From: Bacteroidaceae bacterium | GTDB taxonomy: Bacteria; Bacteroidota; Bacteroidia; Bacteroidales; Bacteroidaceae | Reading direction: 5' to 3' | DNA length: 64,000 nucleotides | Assembly (NCBI GenBank): GCA_024682395.1 | Contig: JAIKZH010000047.1 | Location: 30,788 to 94,787, forward strand | Shown: one piece after another, positions 54,311-62,836 of the stretch | Position numbering within the stretch: the first letter of the stretch is position 1 | Layout: every line of letters begins with the position of its first letter | Made by a program: the position numbers and the translations under genes | The notes under the pieces: model-generated | The model's database searches: none | What the model was told of the DNA's origin: nothing | Seen by the model: only the letters and a program-made list of their open reading frames with translations

Positions 54311-54815
54311 TATACTTCACCTCATGAATAGCGCGCAACACATTTGCTAATTTCATTCCCCATTCACTCTCAAAATTCATTTTACATATTGACAAAGCAT
54401 TCATCATAGCATCTTCATTGCCTAATTTGTAAACATAAGCAAAGTTCTTTAACTCCTGATAAATATCAGCAAGATTCTCGCTTATAGTCATTAAGATAGG
54501 GGCTTCGCTATATTTCATGTCCTCAACAAATACATCAAGGTAGTCGTCTTTGTCGCCCATGATGATAGCTATGTTATTTCTGATTATGTCGTAGTTCTCT
54601 TCTGTTACATGATCCTCTGTAGTCGCATCTTCAAGCAACTCGTATCTTGGCAACAAAGTTCCTTTTAAATACAATAAAGGTAATAACTTGCTTAAAATAT
54701 CCAAAACCTCTTCGCGCTCTTTTCCTTCAATTGATTCAAGGAATGCACAATATTGTACCGCAACGGTGACAAATTCAAGCACGTCGTGATGATATATAGG
54801 CTTATTTTCTTCCAT
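54285..54815 (-). CDS. DUF5063 family protein
   Basis: The 176-residue protein from ATG 54815 (MEENKPIYHHDVLEFVTVAV) is acidic and helical and resembles DUF5063, an uncharacterised Bacteroidetes family. The frame is open to 55070, but the -7 box TATCTTTG (54845-54838, minus) places the transcription start near 54831, so the longer version is excluded. It is the first gene of the minus-strand run and overlaps the exonuclease gene by 26 bases. Confidence 0.8.
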   Translation of the reverse strand: MEENKPIYHHDVLEFVTVAVQYCAFLESIEGKEREEVLDILSKLLPLLYLKGTLLPRYELLEDATTEDHVTEENYDIIRNNIAIIMGDKDDYLDVFVEDMKYSEAPILMTISENLADIYQELKNFAYVYKLGNEDAMMNALSICKMNFESEWGMKLANVLRAIHEVKYNEDDFREI

Positions 54816-54837
54816 AATAATTAAGTTTTTAACTCCG

Positions 54838-54845
54838 CAAAGATA
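54838..54845 (-). promoter_or_regulatory. -7 box of the DUF5063-exonuclease-rlmI unit
   Basis: TATCTTTG on the minus strand matches the consensus. A TTG (54864-54862) lies 16 bases upstream, a little short. The leader to the ATG at 54815 would be about 16 bases. Confidence 0.55.
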
Positions 54846-54927
54846 TAAAAAATATTTGACACAATATATTAAAAATAACATATAATTCTTAAATACTAAC
54901 AATGTACCATTTAAATCTTTAAAATAA

Positions 54928-54958
54928 TTGTACGAAAAGAAAAAAATATTTAACTTTG
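54928..54958 (+). promoter_or_regulatory. Promoter of the nucleotidyltransferase gene
   Basis: TTG (54928-54930) and TAACTTTG (54951-54958) are 20 bases apart. The start near 54965 precedes the ATG at 54998 by about 33 bases. It is divergent from the DUF5063 promoter. Confidence 0.65.
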
Positions 54959-54997
54959 TAAATTGAATATATTGTGTTAACGAGTAAACTACAAAAA

Positions 54998-55747
54998 ATG
55001 AATATACTGATATTTGCAGCGGGGTTGGGCACACGATTAAAACCTCTGACTGACACAATGCCGAAAGCATTAGTTCCTATCAAAGGCAGGGCTTTGTTGG
55101 GAATACTTGTGGATAAAATTAAACAATCCACCAATGAAAATAAAACATTAGTAATTAATATTCACCATTTCGGACAGCAGATAATTGATTATGTGGCTGC
55201 TAATAACTCATTCGGAATCGATGTGAGATTTAGTGACGAACGTGATATGTTGCTTGAGACTGGTGGCGGTTTAAAAAAGGCGGCTCCATTGTTTGAAAAC
55301 GACCTGCCGATTTTAATCCACAATGTTGATATATTAAGCAACGTCGATTTGGGTGAGTTGTATAATAAGCATAAGAACACTCCTGATATAGGTGCCACTC
55401 TGATTGTAAGTGAAAGAAAAACAAAAAGATATTTGTTGTTCGACCAATCCGATTGTCTTGTTGGATGGACAAATATAGAAACAGGCGAGGTAAAGTCCCC
55501 ATTTAAAGATTTGGATGTTTCATCATGCAAGAAATATGCTTTCTCGGGTATTCATGTCTTTTCTCAATCTCTTATGCAATATATGGCAAATTGGGAGGGA
55601 AAATTCTCTATAATTGACTTTTATTTAAGTATATGTGATAAAGTAAAAATAAAAGGAGATGTACGCCCAGACCTTCGCGTTCTTGATGTAGGAAAACTCG
55701 ATAGTATAAAAATGGCAGAGGAATGGCTCGAGCAATCTCGAATATAA
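54998..55747 (+). CDS. Sugar-phosphate nucleotidyltransferase
   Basis: The 249-residue protein from MNILIFAAGLGTRLKPLTDT has the signature loop AAGLGTRLKPLTD-x-x-PKAL-x-P. It also has the metal-binding VDILSNVDLG region where the usual N-x-D motif reads HNVDIL. It is like the MurNAc-1-phosphate uridylyltransferase or RmlA group and activates a sugar phosphate with UTP or TTP. The exact sugar is unknown. The kinase partner often found beside MurU-type genes is absent here. The ATG at 54998 is chosen over 54974 because it opens directly into the beta strand of the fold. Confidence 0.87.
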   Translation: MNILIFAAGLGTRLKPLTDTMPKALVPIKGRALLGILVDKIKQSTNENKTLVINIHHFGQQIIDYVAANNSFGIDVRFSDERDMLLETGGGLKKAAPLFENDLPILIHNVDILSNVDLGELYNKHKNTPDIGATLIVSERKTKRYLLFDQSDCLVGWTNIETGEVKSPFKDLDVSSCKKYAFSGIHVFSQSLMQYMANWEGKFSIIDFYLSICDKVKIKGDVRPDLRVLDVGKLDSIKMAEEWLEQSRI

Positions 55748-55830
55748 TATTTTATGTAAGTTTCAAATACTGTTAATCAATTGATTATACAATATTAATG
55801 CAAAAAAATATTGGTGATATCATGTTTGGA

Positions 55831-55862
55831 TTTGGTATTTATATATAATATTATTATCTTTG
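55831..55862 (+). promoter_or_regulatory. Promoter of the M6 protease gene
   Basis: TTTG (55831-55834) and TATCTTTG (55855-55862) are 20 bases apart, a near-ideal match. The leader to the ATG at 55903 is about 33 bases. Confidence 0.7.
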
Positions 55863-55902
55863 TAAAATTATTAACCACATATTTAATATTATAGATGAGA
55901 TT

Positions 55903-57483
55903 ATGAAACATAAAATATTATTACTTCTTGCTTTGTTCACATCTACATCATTGTTTGCATCGGTAAAACCATTTTATGGATTTGATAGTTATAAAACAAA
56001 AGCACGCGGTGGACAGAATGTAATGATACCGAGCAATATAATGAGTGGTCTTAATCCTGTATATAACGCCCCAATGAAGATTGGTAGCAAAAATTTGGCT
56101 TCACTTTCTTGCGTTGGTTCTCCAAAGGTTCCTATTGTATTAGTGCAGTTTTCTAATGTCAGTTTCTCAGCATCTGGCGATGCCGATATAGTTGACTATT
56201 ATGATAAATACTGGAATGGAACAGGGGACGGACAATTGTATAAAGGTGCTGGTAGTTATGGTTCTGTTAGCGATTATTTCTATGCACAGAGCGGTGGTCT
56301 GTTTACACCTCAATTCGTGGTTATTGGTCCGGTTACATTAAGTAGAGCATATAGTTATTATGGTCAGAATCAAGGCACTGAAAAAGATATAAACATTAAT
56401 CAGTTCTATGAAGAAGCAATTGGAAAGATACTTGAACTCAATGTAGATCTCACTCAGTTTGATAATAATAACGATGGCGTGATTGACATGTTGTATTTTG
56501 TATATGCAGGTCTAGGTGAAAATGAAATTGCTGCAGACGACCCATATACAATTTGGCCTAAAGAGCAACTTGTTAAATCAACAATTCACGATATGGATTT
56601 TGGTTCTTTTGCAAGTTGTAACGAACTTACTGGCAATAAGGGTAGTGGAATTGGTGTAATGTGTCATGAATTAAGTCATGCATTAGGATTGCCGGATTTT
56701 TATACTATTGACTACATAGGTTTTGGACTTGATTATTGGGATTTGATGGATTCTGGCTCCTATTGTAAGAATGGTTATCAACCATGTGGATACAGTGCTT
56801 ACGAACTATCATTTATGGGGTGGAGAGATTTGATTACATTAACAGCAGGACAAGGATGTACAGTCACAATATATCCTATGACTGATGAGAGGGGTAGAGG
56901 ATATAAAATCGTAAATCCAGCCAATCCTAATGAATATTATATAATAGAGAATCGCAAGTCAGAATCATGGGATAAGTATATAGGATATGGAACTCCTGGT
57001 TGGGGATATCATTCAGGCTTACTTATCACTCATGTTGATTATGATGCTACCGCATGGAATAAAAATCGTGTAAATGTTGAAGAGAATCACCCACGTATGA
57101 CCATTATTCCTGCTGATGGCGAAATGATACCTGTATTGTCTGTTGATGATGTACAATATACTCTAAATGAATATTTAACCTCAATGAATGGTGATATGTA
57201 CCCAGGTTCGCTTACTATAACTTCGTTTAAGGATGAACAACAGATAGTATATTATGGTGAAGGCATGGGACAACCAATCACTAATATCGTTCAGAATGTA
57301 GATGGAAGTATTACTTTTGACTTCTGTGGCGGTGAAACCAACTCAATAGAAACAAACCCAATTCTTAAGACAAATCAACCAAAGATGGTCTATGATATGA
57401 ACGGAAGGGTAGTAAATATTGATAGAAATCAATTTAATCGAGGAATTTATATAATAAATGGCAAAAAAGTTTTGGTAAAATAA
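55903..57483 (+). CDS. Secreted M6-family metalloprotease with type IX-like sorting tail
   Basis: The 526-residue protein has a signal peptide (MKHKILLLLALFTSTSLFAS) and the zinc motif HELSHALGLPD, with His255, Glu256 and His259 and the G-x-P-D extension typical of M6 (immune inhibitor A-like) proteases. The preceding VPIVLVQFSNVSFS is the usual start of the catalytic domain. The last 40 residues (MVYDMNGRVVNIDRNQFNRG then IYIINGKKVLVK) resemble the type A C-terminal domain that directs proteins through the type IX secretion system. The enzyme is probably exported to the cell surface. Its targets are unknown. Confidence 0.88.
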   Translation: MKHKILLLLALFTSTSLFASVKPFYGFDSYKTKARGGQNVMIPSNIMSGLNPVYNAPMKIGSKNLASLSCVGSPKVPIVLVQFSNVSFSASGDADIVDYYDKYWNGTGDGQLYKGAGSYGSVSDYFYAQSGGLFTPQFVVIGPVTLSRAYSYYGQNQGTEKDININQFYEEAIGKILELNVDLTQFDNNNDGVIDMLYFVYAGLGENEIAADDPYTIWPKEQLVKSTIHDMDFGSFASCNELTGNKGSGIGVMCHELSHALGLPDFYTIDYIGFGLDYWDLMDSGSYCKNGYQPCGYSAYELSFMGWRDLITLTAGQGCTVTIYPMTDERGRGYKIVNPANPNEYYIIENRKSESWDKYIGYGTPGWGYHSGLLITHVDYDATAWNKNRVNVEENHPRMTIIPADGEMIPVLSVDDVQYTLNEYLTSMNGDMYPGSLTITSFKDEQQIVYYGEGMGQPITNIVQNVDGSITFDFCGGETNSIETNPILKTNQPKMVYDMNGRVVNIDRNQFNRGIYIINGKKVLVK

Positions 57484-57502
57484 AACAAAATACATATCTT
57501 TG
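57471..57502 (+). promoter_or_regulatory. Promoter of the standalone RNA
   Basis: TTTG (57471-57474) and TATCTTTG (57495-57502) are 20 bases apart. The -33 element lies inside the last codons of the protease gene. The predicted RNA start is near 57509. Confidence 0.7.
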
Positions 57503-57508
57503 CATTAC

Positions 57509-57721
57509 ATCAATCGGAAAGACAACTGAAATCTACAGCGGGGATTCAGGATCGATTGGGATACTCATCAAATAAAACGAAATACCGGGAACGTTTTATA
57601 TATCAATGGCGGGCCACGCTTTCTTAACAGGGAGTAACCTTCGGGTCGGTGGATTACAAAGATATATAGACTCTCAAATCATATTCACTCGGAGTTTCAT
57701 CACATCTCCTCCCCGCTTTTT
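57509..57721 (+). ncRNA. Structured noncoding RNA candidate (about 213 nt; possibly 6S-like)
   Basis: No coding frame fits this stretch. A strong promoter ends just before it, and it closes with a stem and T run. Long-range stem: AGCGGGGA (57537-57544) with TCCCCGCT (57710-57717). Inner elements: TAAAACG/CGTTTTA hairpin near 57573-57598, a UUCG-capped ACC-TTCG-GGT hairpin near 57647, an 8-bp TATATATC/GATATATA long-range helix and an ACTC/GAGT hairpin near 57670-57695. Size, independent promoter and a long rod with internal loops recall 6S RNA, but tmRNA, RNase P and SRP RNA hallmarks are absent. The family assignment is inference. Confidence 0.6.
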
Positions 57722-57738
57722 ATATATAAAAATATATA

Positions 57739-57782
57739 AATTAGGGAAAATCCTATACTTGAATAGGAATTTTCCCTAATTT
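57739..57782. terminator. Long hairpin after the RNA gene
   Basis: AATTAGGGAAAATCCTAT pairs with its complement ATAGGAATTTTCCCTAATT with one bulged base (18 bp). It insulates the RNA gene from the next promoter (TATATTTG, 57800-57807) and could act on either strand. Confidence 0.65.
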
Positions 57783-57899
57783 GTTTGATAAAATATATAT
57801 ATATTTGCAACGTGAATTAATAACCCTTGGGAGATGAGGGAAAATAAAGATGATACACATGTAATAAACACCCAATTCTCTCAGCAAAAATATAACGCA

Positions 57900-59081
57900 A
57901 TGATTAACAGAAGACTTACCCTAACATTTGCATTAGCTTTGACAACAGTTTTGTCAATGAATGCACAAGACGATGACCTTTATTTCGTCCCACAAACGAA
58001 AAAGGCTAATTCGGGAGTTTATACTGCGCCATCAAATCGTTCAGGTGATATTACAACAGTAACTGCTCAACCTCCTGTGTTGGCTGTATATGGTAATAGT
58101 ACCAGAAGCGAGGATGAATACAATCGCCGTTATAGAACGGATGTTGACTCTTGGCAGATAAGTGGAGGTGAGGGTGATTCTCTTGCTTATGCTGAGAATC
58201 CCGACAGTTTAGATGCTTATGACATAAACAATCCAGAACGTGATTATTTATACTCACGCAGAATATTACGTTTCCATTCTCCACGCTTAGGATTCTATGT
58301 GGCAAGTCCTTATTATTGGGATTTGGTATATGGATATGGAGCATTCGACTATTACTATACTTCATACTATGATCCGTTCTTTTGGGATTCTGGTTGGGGA
58401 TATAGTTACGCCAGTGCCCCATGGAATTATTGGTATGGACCAATCTGGGGATGGAGTCATCCTGCTCATTGGGAAACATGGGGATATGGACCAAGATGGT
58501 CAAGTCATCGTGTAAATAATGTTCCTGTACATTCTCATAGAGTTATGAGCGAGACTTATCGACCAGCACGAACTGGAGAAGGTGGCGGTGTGCGTACAAA
58601 TTCATTATTATATGCTAATTCAAACAGAACAAGATATAATAATATGTTACGTACCTCTCAAGGTCCTTCAGCGGCTGTAGGTGATAACAATCAAAACCGT
58701 TCTCGTTCAATGAATTCTTACGATCGTCCAAGTAGTACTCGTCAGTCTGTTTATAACAACCGACCAGCACGAACAGGTACTAATGTGAATAATAGCACTC
58801 CTGTACGAACAGAATCAAATGTGAACAACAACACTCCAGCACGAACTGAGTCTAATATTAACAATAACAGAACAATTCGTACTGAGAGCCGTACAAACAC
58901 TGTCCCAACTCGTACAGAAAGTAATAGCAGCCGTTCAAATAACTTCAGCACTCCTTCTCGCTCTGTTGGAAGTTCAAGTACAAGATCTTCTGGTTTCAGT
59001 GGAGGCGGTAGCGTCGGTGGTGGTTTTGGCGGAGGCTCACGTGGTGGCAGCATGGGCGGCGGTCGTGTCGGACGTCATTGA
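57900..59081 (+). CDS. Secreted low-complexity protein with Arg/Thr/Asn repeats and Gly-rich end
   Basis: From ATG 57900 the product is 393 residues with a signal peptide (MINRRLTLTFALALTTVLSM then NAQ). The middle (about 120-210) is rich in Tyr, Trp and Gly. Residues about 285-345 hold imperfect repeats of the type PARTESNVNNNT, and the end is Gly/Ser/Arg-rich (GGGSVGGGFGGGSRGGSMGG). No known domain was recognised; similar Bacteroidetes proteins are annotated as hypothetical. A longer start at 57834 would put 22 polar residues before the signal peptide. An outer-membrane barrel gene follows 54 bases later. Confidence 0.78.
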   Translation: MINRRLTLTFALALTTVLSMNAQDDDLYFVPQTKKANSGVYTAPSNRSGDITTVTAQPPVLAVYGNSTRSEDEYNRRYRTDVDSWQISGGEGDSLAYAENPDSLDAYDINNPERDYLYSRRILRFHSPRLGFYVASPYYWDLVYGYGAFDYYYTSYYDPFFWDSGWGYSYASAPWNYWYGPIWGWSHPAHWETWGYGPRWSSHRVNNVPVHSHRVMSETYRPARTGEGGGVRTNSLLYANSNRTRYNNMLRTSQGPSAAVGDNNQNRSRSMNSYDRPSSTRQSVYNNRPARTGTNVNNSTPVRTESNVNNNTPARTESNINNNRTIRTESRTNTVPTRTESNSSRSNNFSTPSRSVGSSSTRSSGFSGGGSVGGGFGGGSRGGSMGGGRVGRH

Positions 59082-59135
59082 TAAATTATAGTTTGATAAA
59101 TAATAAAATTGTTGTTAACTAAAATTTTAGAAGAT

Positions 59136-60638
59136 ATGAAAAAAGTTTTTTTACTTTTATCAACAGCATTTATTTCTGTTGGTACAATGGCTCAGAATTC
59201 ATACGACGCATATAATATTATGTCAAGTGATTTGAATGGTACTGCACGATATGTCGGAATGGGTGGCGCATTAAGTGCTTTAGGTGGCGATATCTCTGTA
59301 ATCAGCAATAATCCTGCAGGTTCGGCTACGTTCCGTAAGAGCGATGCTGCCATCACCATAGGTGGGGTGTTCGCTGATAAAGGCGTACTTGATAATGATC
59401 GTTCACGTGCATCCATCGACAATGCCGGTGTTGTAATATCTATGCATACAGACGATAGCTATTTGAAATATATCAATTTTGGTGTGAATTACCATAAAAA
59501 GAAGAATTTCTTAAGTAATTTATACACAGAGGTTGGTAATATTGATGGTTTATCTCAAACCATACAGATTGCTGACATGGCTAATCTCAGCGACTATTAC
59601 GATTCATGGGGTGATTTGCCATATAATGCGGTTCAACTTCAGAATGATATAAACGAATATAACTCATTGTGTAATTACGACGACGCTTCATCTGCATATT
59701 ATGGTGCACCAGCACAATATGCCGATATGTATAAATCACAGCGAGGAAGTACATCACAGACTGATTTTAACGTGTCATTTAATGTGTTAGATAAGTATTT
59801 CTTCGGTGTTTCAATGGGTGTGTATAATATGAATTACACTCGTGAATCTAATTATTTCGAAGCAGGTGCCGACGGAGTTGCTAATTATTACATAAGTAAT
59901 TATTATGATAGTAAGGGTGACGGATACGATGCTAAATTCGGATTTATCTGCCGTCCTATAGATAATTCTCCATTCCGCTTCGGATTGACAGTACACACAC
60001 CTACATGGTATAAAATGGACGATTATCATGGCTGTGATATCATGATGATGAATACAGATGAAGAACATTACATATATAGTAGCGATGGTGTCCGTCAGTA
60101 TTATGCTCCAGCAGGTGAGTATTCATTCCGTACTCCATGGAAATTCGGGGTTAGCTTAGGCTATACTGAAGGCAATTATTTCGCAATTGGAGCAGAATAT
60201 GAATATCAAGATTTGAGTTCATCTAAATTCTACGAATGTGAGTATTATGATGATAATTATTATGCTATCCAAAACGCATTCATAAAGAATAATCTGAAGG
60301 GACAAAGCGTGTTCAAGATTGGTATGGAAGCTAAACCTGATCCATCATTCAGTATTCGCGCAGGATACAACTATGTTTCAGCTCCATTTAAGAGTAATGC
60401 GTACAATTCTTTGCAATTTGATATGAATCTTACAGAAACAGATTTTACTAACTGGAAAGATACTCATCGTTTTACCTTTGGTCTTGGATACAGATTTAAA
60501 GGCGGTTATGTAGATCTTGCATATCAATATCAAACTCAGAAAGGCGATTTCTATGCCTTTGATCACGGTGACTTGAAACCAACGGAGATTAGTAATAACA
60601 GAAGTCAGTTGATGTGTACACTTGGTTTCAAGTTCTAA
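59136..60638 (+). CDS. OmpP1/FadL-like outer-membrane beta-barrel
   Basis: The 500-residue protein has a signal peptide ending VGTMAQ, then the FadL-type N-terminal hatch pattern (SSDLNGTARYVGMGGALSAL then GGDISVISNNPAGSATF), followed by alternating strands to a terminal Phe. The N-P-A-G motif is characteristic of OmpP1/FadL/TodX proteins that pass hydrophobic compounds. The ligand is unknown. It is likely in one transcript with the upstream repeat protein and ends at the terminator at 60718. Confidence 0.85.
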   Translation: MKKVFLLLSTAFISVGTMAQNSYDAYNIMSSDLNGTARYVGMGGALSALGGDISVISNNPAGSATFRKSDAAITIGGVFADKGVLDNDRSRASIDNAGVVISMHTDDSYLKYINFGVNYHKKKNFLSNLYTEVGNIDGLSQTIQIADMANLSDYYDSWGDLPYNAVQLQNDINEYNSLCNYDDASSAYYGAPAQYADMYKSQRGSTSQTDFNVSFNVLDKYFFGVSMGVYNMNYTRESNYFEAGADGVANYYISNYYDSKGDGYDAKFGFICRPIDNSPFRFGLTVHTPTWYKMDDYHGCDIMMMNTDEEHYIYSSDGVRQYYAPAGEYSFRTPWKFGVSLGYTEGNYFAIGAEYEYQDLSSSKFYECEYYDDNYYAIQNAFIKNNLKGQSVFKIGMEAKPDPSFSIRAGYNYVSAPFKSNAYNSLQFDMNLTETDFTNWKDTHRFTFGLGYRFKGGYVDLAYQYQTQKGDFYAFDHGDLKPTEISNNRSQLMCTLGFKF

Positions 60639-60717
60639 TAACTAAAACCAAAAGTGTCTTCATTGACAATTAGTCGCCGTTGTTTACATATTTATTTATA
60701 GATAGTTTAATTGACGG

Positions 60718-60762
60718 AGGTTCTGTATTCTGTGTTTCACACATGGTTTACAGGACCTTTTT
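60718..60762 (+). terminator. Terminator after the OmpP1/FadL-like gene
   Basis: AGGTTCTGTA pairs with TACAGGACCT (one G-T pair), with an inner TGTGT/ACACA stem, followed by TTTTT. A further small hairpin CGTGG/CCACG lies at 60763-60780. The remaining gap to lepA (60781-61019) contains a TAAATTTG box at 60964-60971 and nothing else recognised. Confidence 0.75.
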
Positions 60763-61019
60763 CGTGGTATAAACTCCACGATATTTATTCAATTTATTTT
60801 CAAGTAAACATATATGAGATGGGTAAAATTAAAATGTGTACTAATGTTTGGCAATCATATATTATTATCCGTCGCATGGGCTAAATAAGTTTTATTTATG
60901 GCTTTTATCTATATAACAATGTAGTTTTTGCCTAAAAATGAGCAAAATCCAAAAAATTCTCCGTAAATTTGTACCGAATATGTATTTATGTTTTTTATTT
61001 AGAAAAAAGAAGTAGATAA

Positions 61020-62804
61020 GTGAAGAATATAAGAAACTTTTGTATTATTGCCCATATCGATCATGGTAAGTCGACACTTGCCGACAGATTGCTTGAATAT
61101 ACCAACACAATCAAGGTTACTGAAGGACAGATGCTTGATGATATGGACCTTGAAAAAGAAAGAGGAATAACTATCAAGAGCCATGCCATTCAAATGGAAT
61201 ATACTCTTGATGGCGAAGTATATACTTTAAATCTTATTGACACTCCGGGACACGTTGACTTCTCTTATGAGGTAAGCCGTAGTATTGCAGCATGTGAAGG
61301 TGCATTACTTGTTGTTGACGCAACTCAAGGTGTACAAGCTCAGACTATTTCCAACTTATATATGGCAATCGACCATGATTTGGAAATAATACCTGTAATT
61401 AACAAGTGCGACATGCCAAACGCAATGCCTGAAGAGGTGGCTGATGAAATAATCGACTTACTGGGATGTAAACGTGAGGAGATAATAGAGGCTTCTGGTA
61501 AGACAGGACAAGGTGTTGAAGATATTCTTAAAGCTGTTATTGAAAGAATCCCATGTCCAAAAGGTGATCCAGATGCTCCACTTCAAGCATTGATATTCGA
61601 CTCTGTGTTTAACTCATATAGAGGTATTATCGCTTATTTCAAGATTGTTAATGGTGTGATGCGTCCTGGAGAAAAAGTGCGTTTTATCAACACCAAGAAA
61701 GAATATCTTGCTGAAGAAATCGGTGTCTTGAAAATGGATATGATTCCACGTAAGGAATTACGTACAGGAAACGTAGGATATATCGTCTCTGGTATTAAGA
61801 ATGCTGTTGAGGTGAAAGTGGGTGATACCATCACAACAATTGCAAATCCAAGCACACAGGCAATCGCCGGTTTCCAAGAAGTGAAGCCAATGGTCTTTGC
61901 CGGTGTTTATCCTATTGAGGCCGATGATTATGAGAATCTGCGTACATCGTTAGAGAAACTCCAGTTGAATGATGCTTCACTGACTTTCCAACATGAGAGT
62001 TCTGCTGCATTGGGCTTTGGCTTTAGATGTGGTTTCCTTGGACTTCTACATATGGAAATCGTGCAGGAACGTCTTGACCGTGAGTTTAACATGAATGTAA
62101 TTACTACTGTGCCAAACGTGTCGTATATGATATATGACAAGCATGGTGGTGCAATGGAGGTTCATAATCCATCGTCAATGCCTGACCCAACACTGATTGA
62201 ACATGTAGAAGAACCATATATTAGTGCTACGATAATTACCACAGCCACATATATTGGACCAATCATGACATTGTGTCTAAGTAAACGTGGTGAATTGGTT
62301 AAACAGGAATTTATTACTGGAAACCGTGTGGAAATTCAGTTCCTCATGCCTCTTGGCGAAATCGTCATAGATTTCTATGATAAACTTAAGAGTATTAGCC
62401 GTGGTTATGCTTCATTCGACTATCATAACGCTGGTTTCCGTCAGTCAAAACTCGTGAAGTTGGATATCTTGCTTAACGGAGAAAGTGTGGATGCTTTGAG
62501 TACATTGACTCATGTTGATAATGCCGTTACGTTAGGTCGCCGTATGTGTGAGCGTTTGAAAGATCTTTTACCTCGTCAGCAGTTTGATATCGCTATTCAG
62601 GCTGCCATCGGTGGTAAGATTGTAGCTCGTGAAACTGTGAAACAAGTACGTAAAGATGTTCTTGCAAAATGTTATGGTGGTGACGTGAGTCGTAAACGTA
62701 AATTGTTGGAGAAACAAAAGGCTGGTAAGAAACGTATGAAGCAAATTGGTAATGTTCAGGTTCCTCAGAAGGCGTTCCTCGCTGTTCTTAAACTTGACGA
62801 CTGA
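61020..62804 (+). CDS. lepA: Elongation factor 4 (LepA)
   Basis: LepA is a ribosome-binding GTPase that remodels stalled or initiating ribosomes. The 594 residues contain G1 [15 protein letters not shown]2 [13 protein letters not shown]3 DTPGHVDF and G4 NKCDMP, the EF-G-like domains and the LepA-specific C-terminal domain ([20 protein letters not shown]). The start is GTG at 61020, which gives the conserved [17 protein letters not shown]-terminus; no ATG fits. It is monocistronic or read with the S41 gene 32 bases downstream. Confidence 0.97.
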   Translation: MKNIRNFCIIAHIDHGKSTLADRLLEYTNTIKVTEGQMLDDMDLEKERGITIKSHAIQMEYTLDGEVYTLNLIDTPGHVDFSYEVSRSIAACEGALLVVDATQGVQAQTISNLYMAIDHDLEIIPVINKCDMPNAMPEEVADEIIDLLGCKREEIIEASGKTGQGVEDILKAVIERIPCPKGDPDAPLQALIFDSVFNSYRGIIAYFKIVNGVMRPGEKVRFINTKKEYLAEEIGVLKMDMIPRKELRTGNVGYIVSGIKNAVEVKVGDTITTIANPSTQAIAGFQEVKPMVFAGVYPIEADDYENLRTSLEKLQLNDASLTFQHESSAALGFGFRCGFLGLLHMEIVQERLDREFNMNVITTVPNVSYMIYDKHGGAMEVHNPSSMPDPTLIEHVEEPYISATIITTATYIGPIMTLCLSKRGELVKQEFITGNRVEIQFLMPLGEIVIDFYDKLKSISRGYASFDYHNAGFRQSKLVKLDILLNGESVDALSTLTHVDNAVTLGRRMCERLKDLLPRQQFDIAIQAAIGGKIVARETVKQVRKDVLAKCYGGDVSRKRKLLEKQKAGKKRMKQIGNVQVPQKAFLAVLKLDD

Positions 62805-62836
62805 TTTGTTTTGAAATAACTGATTAAACAAATAAT

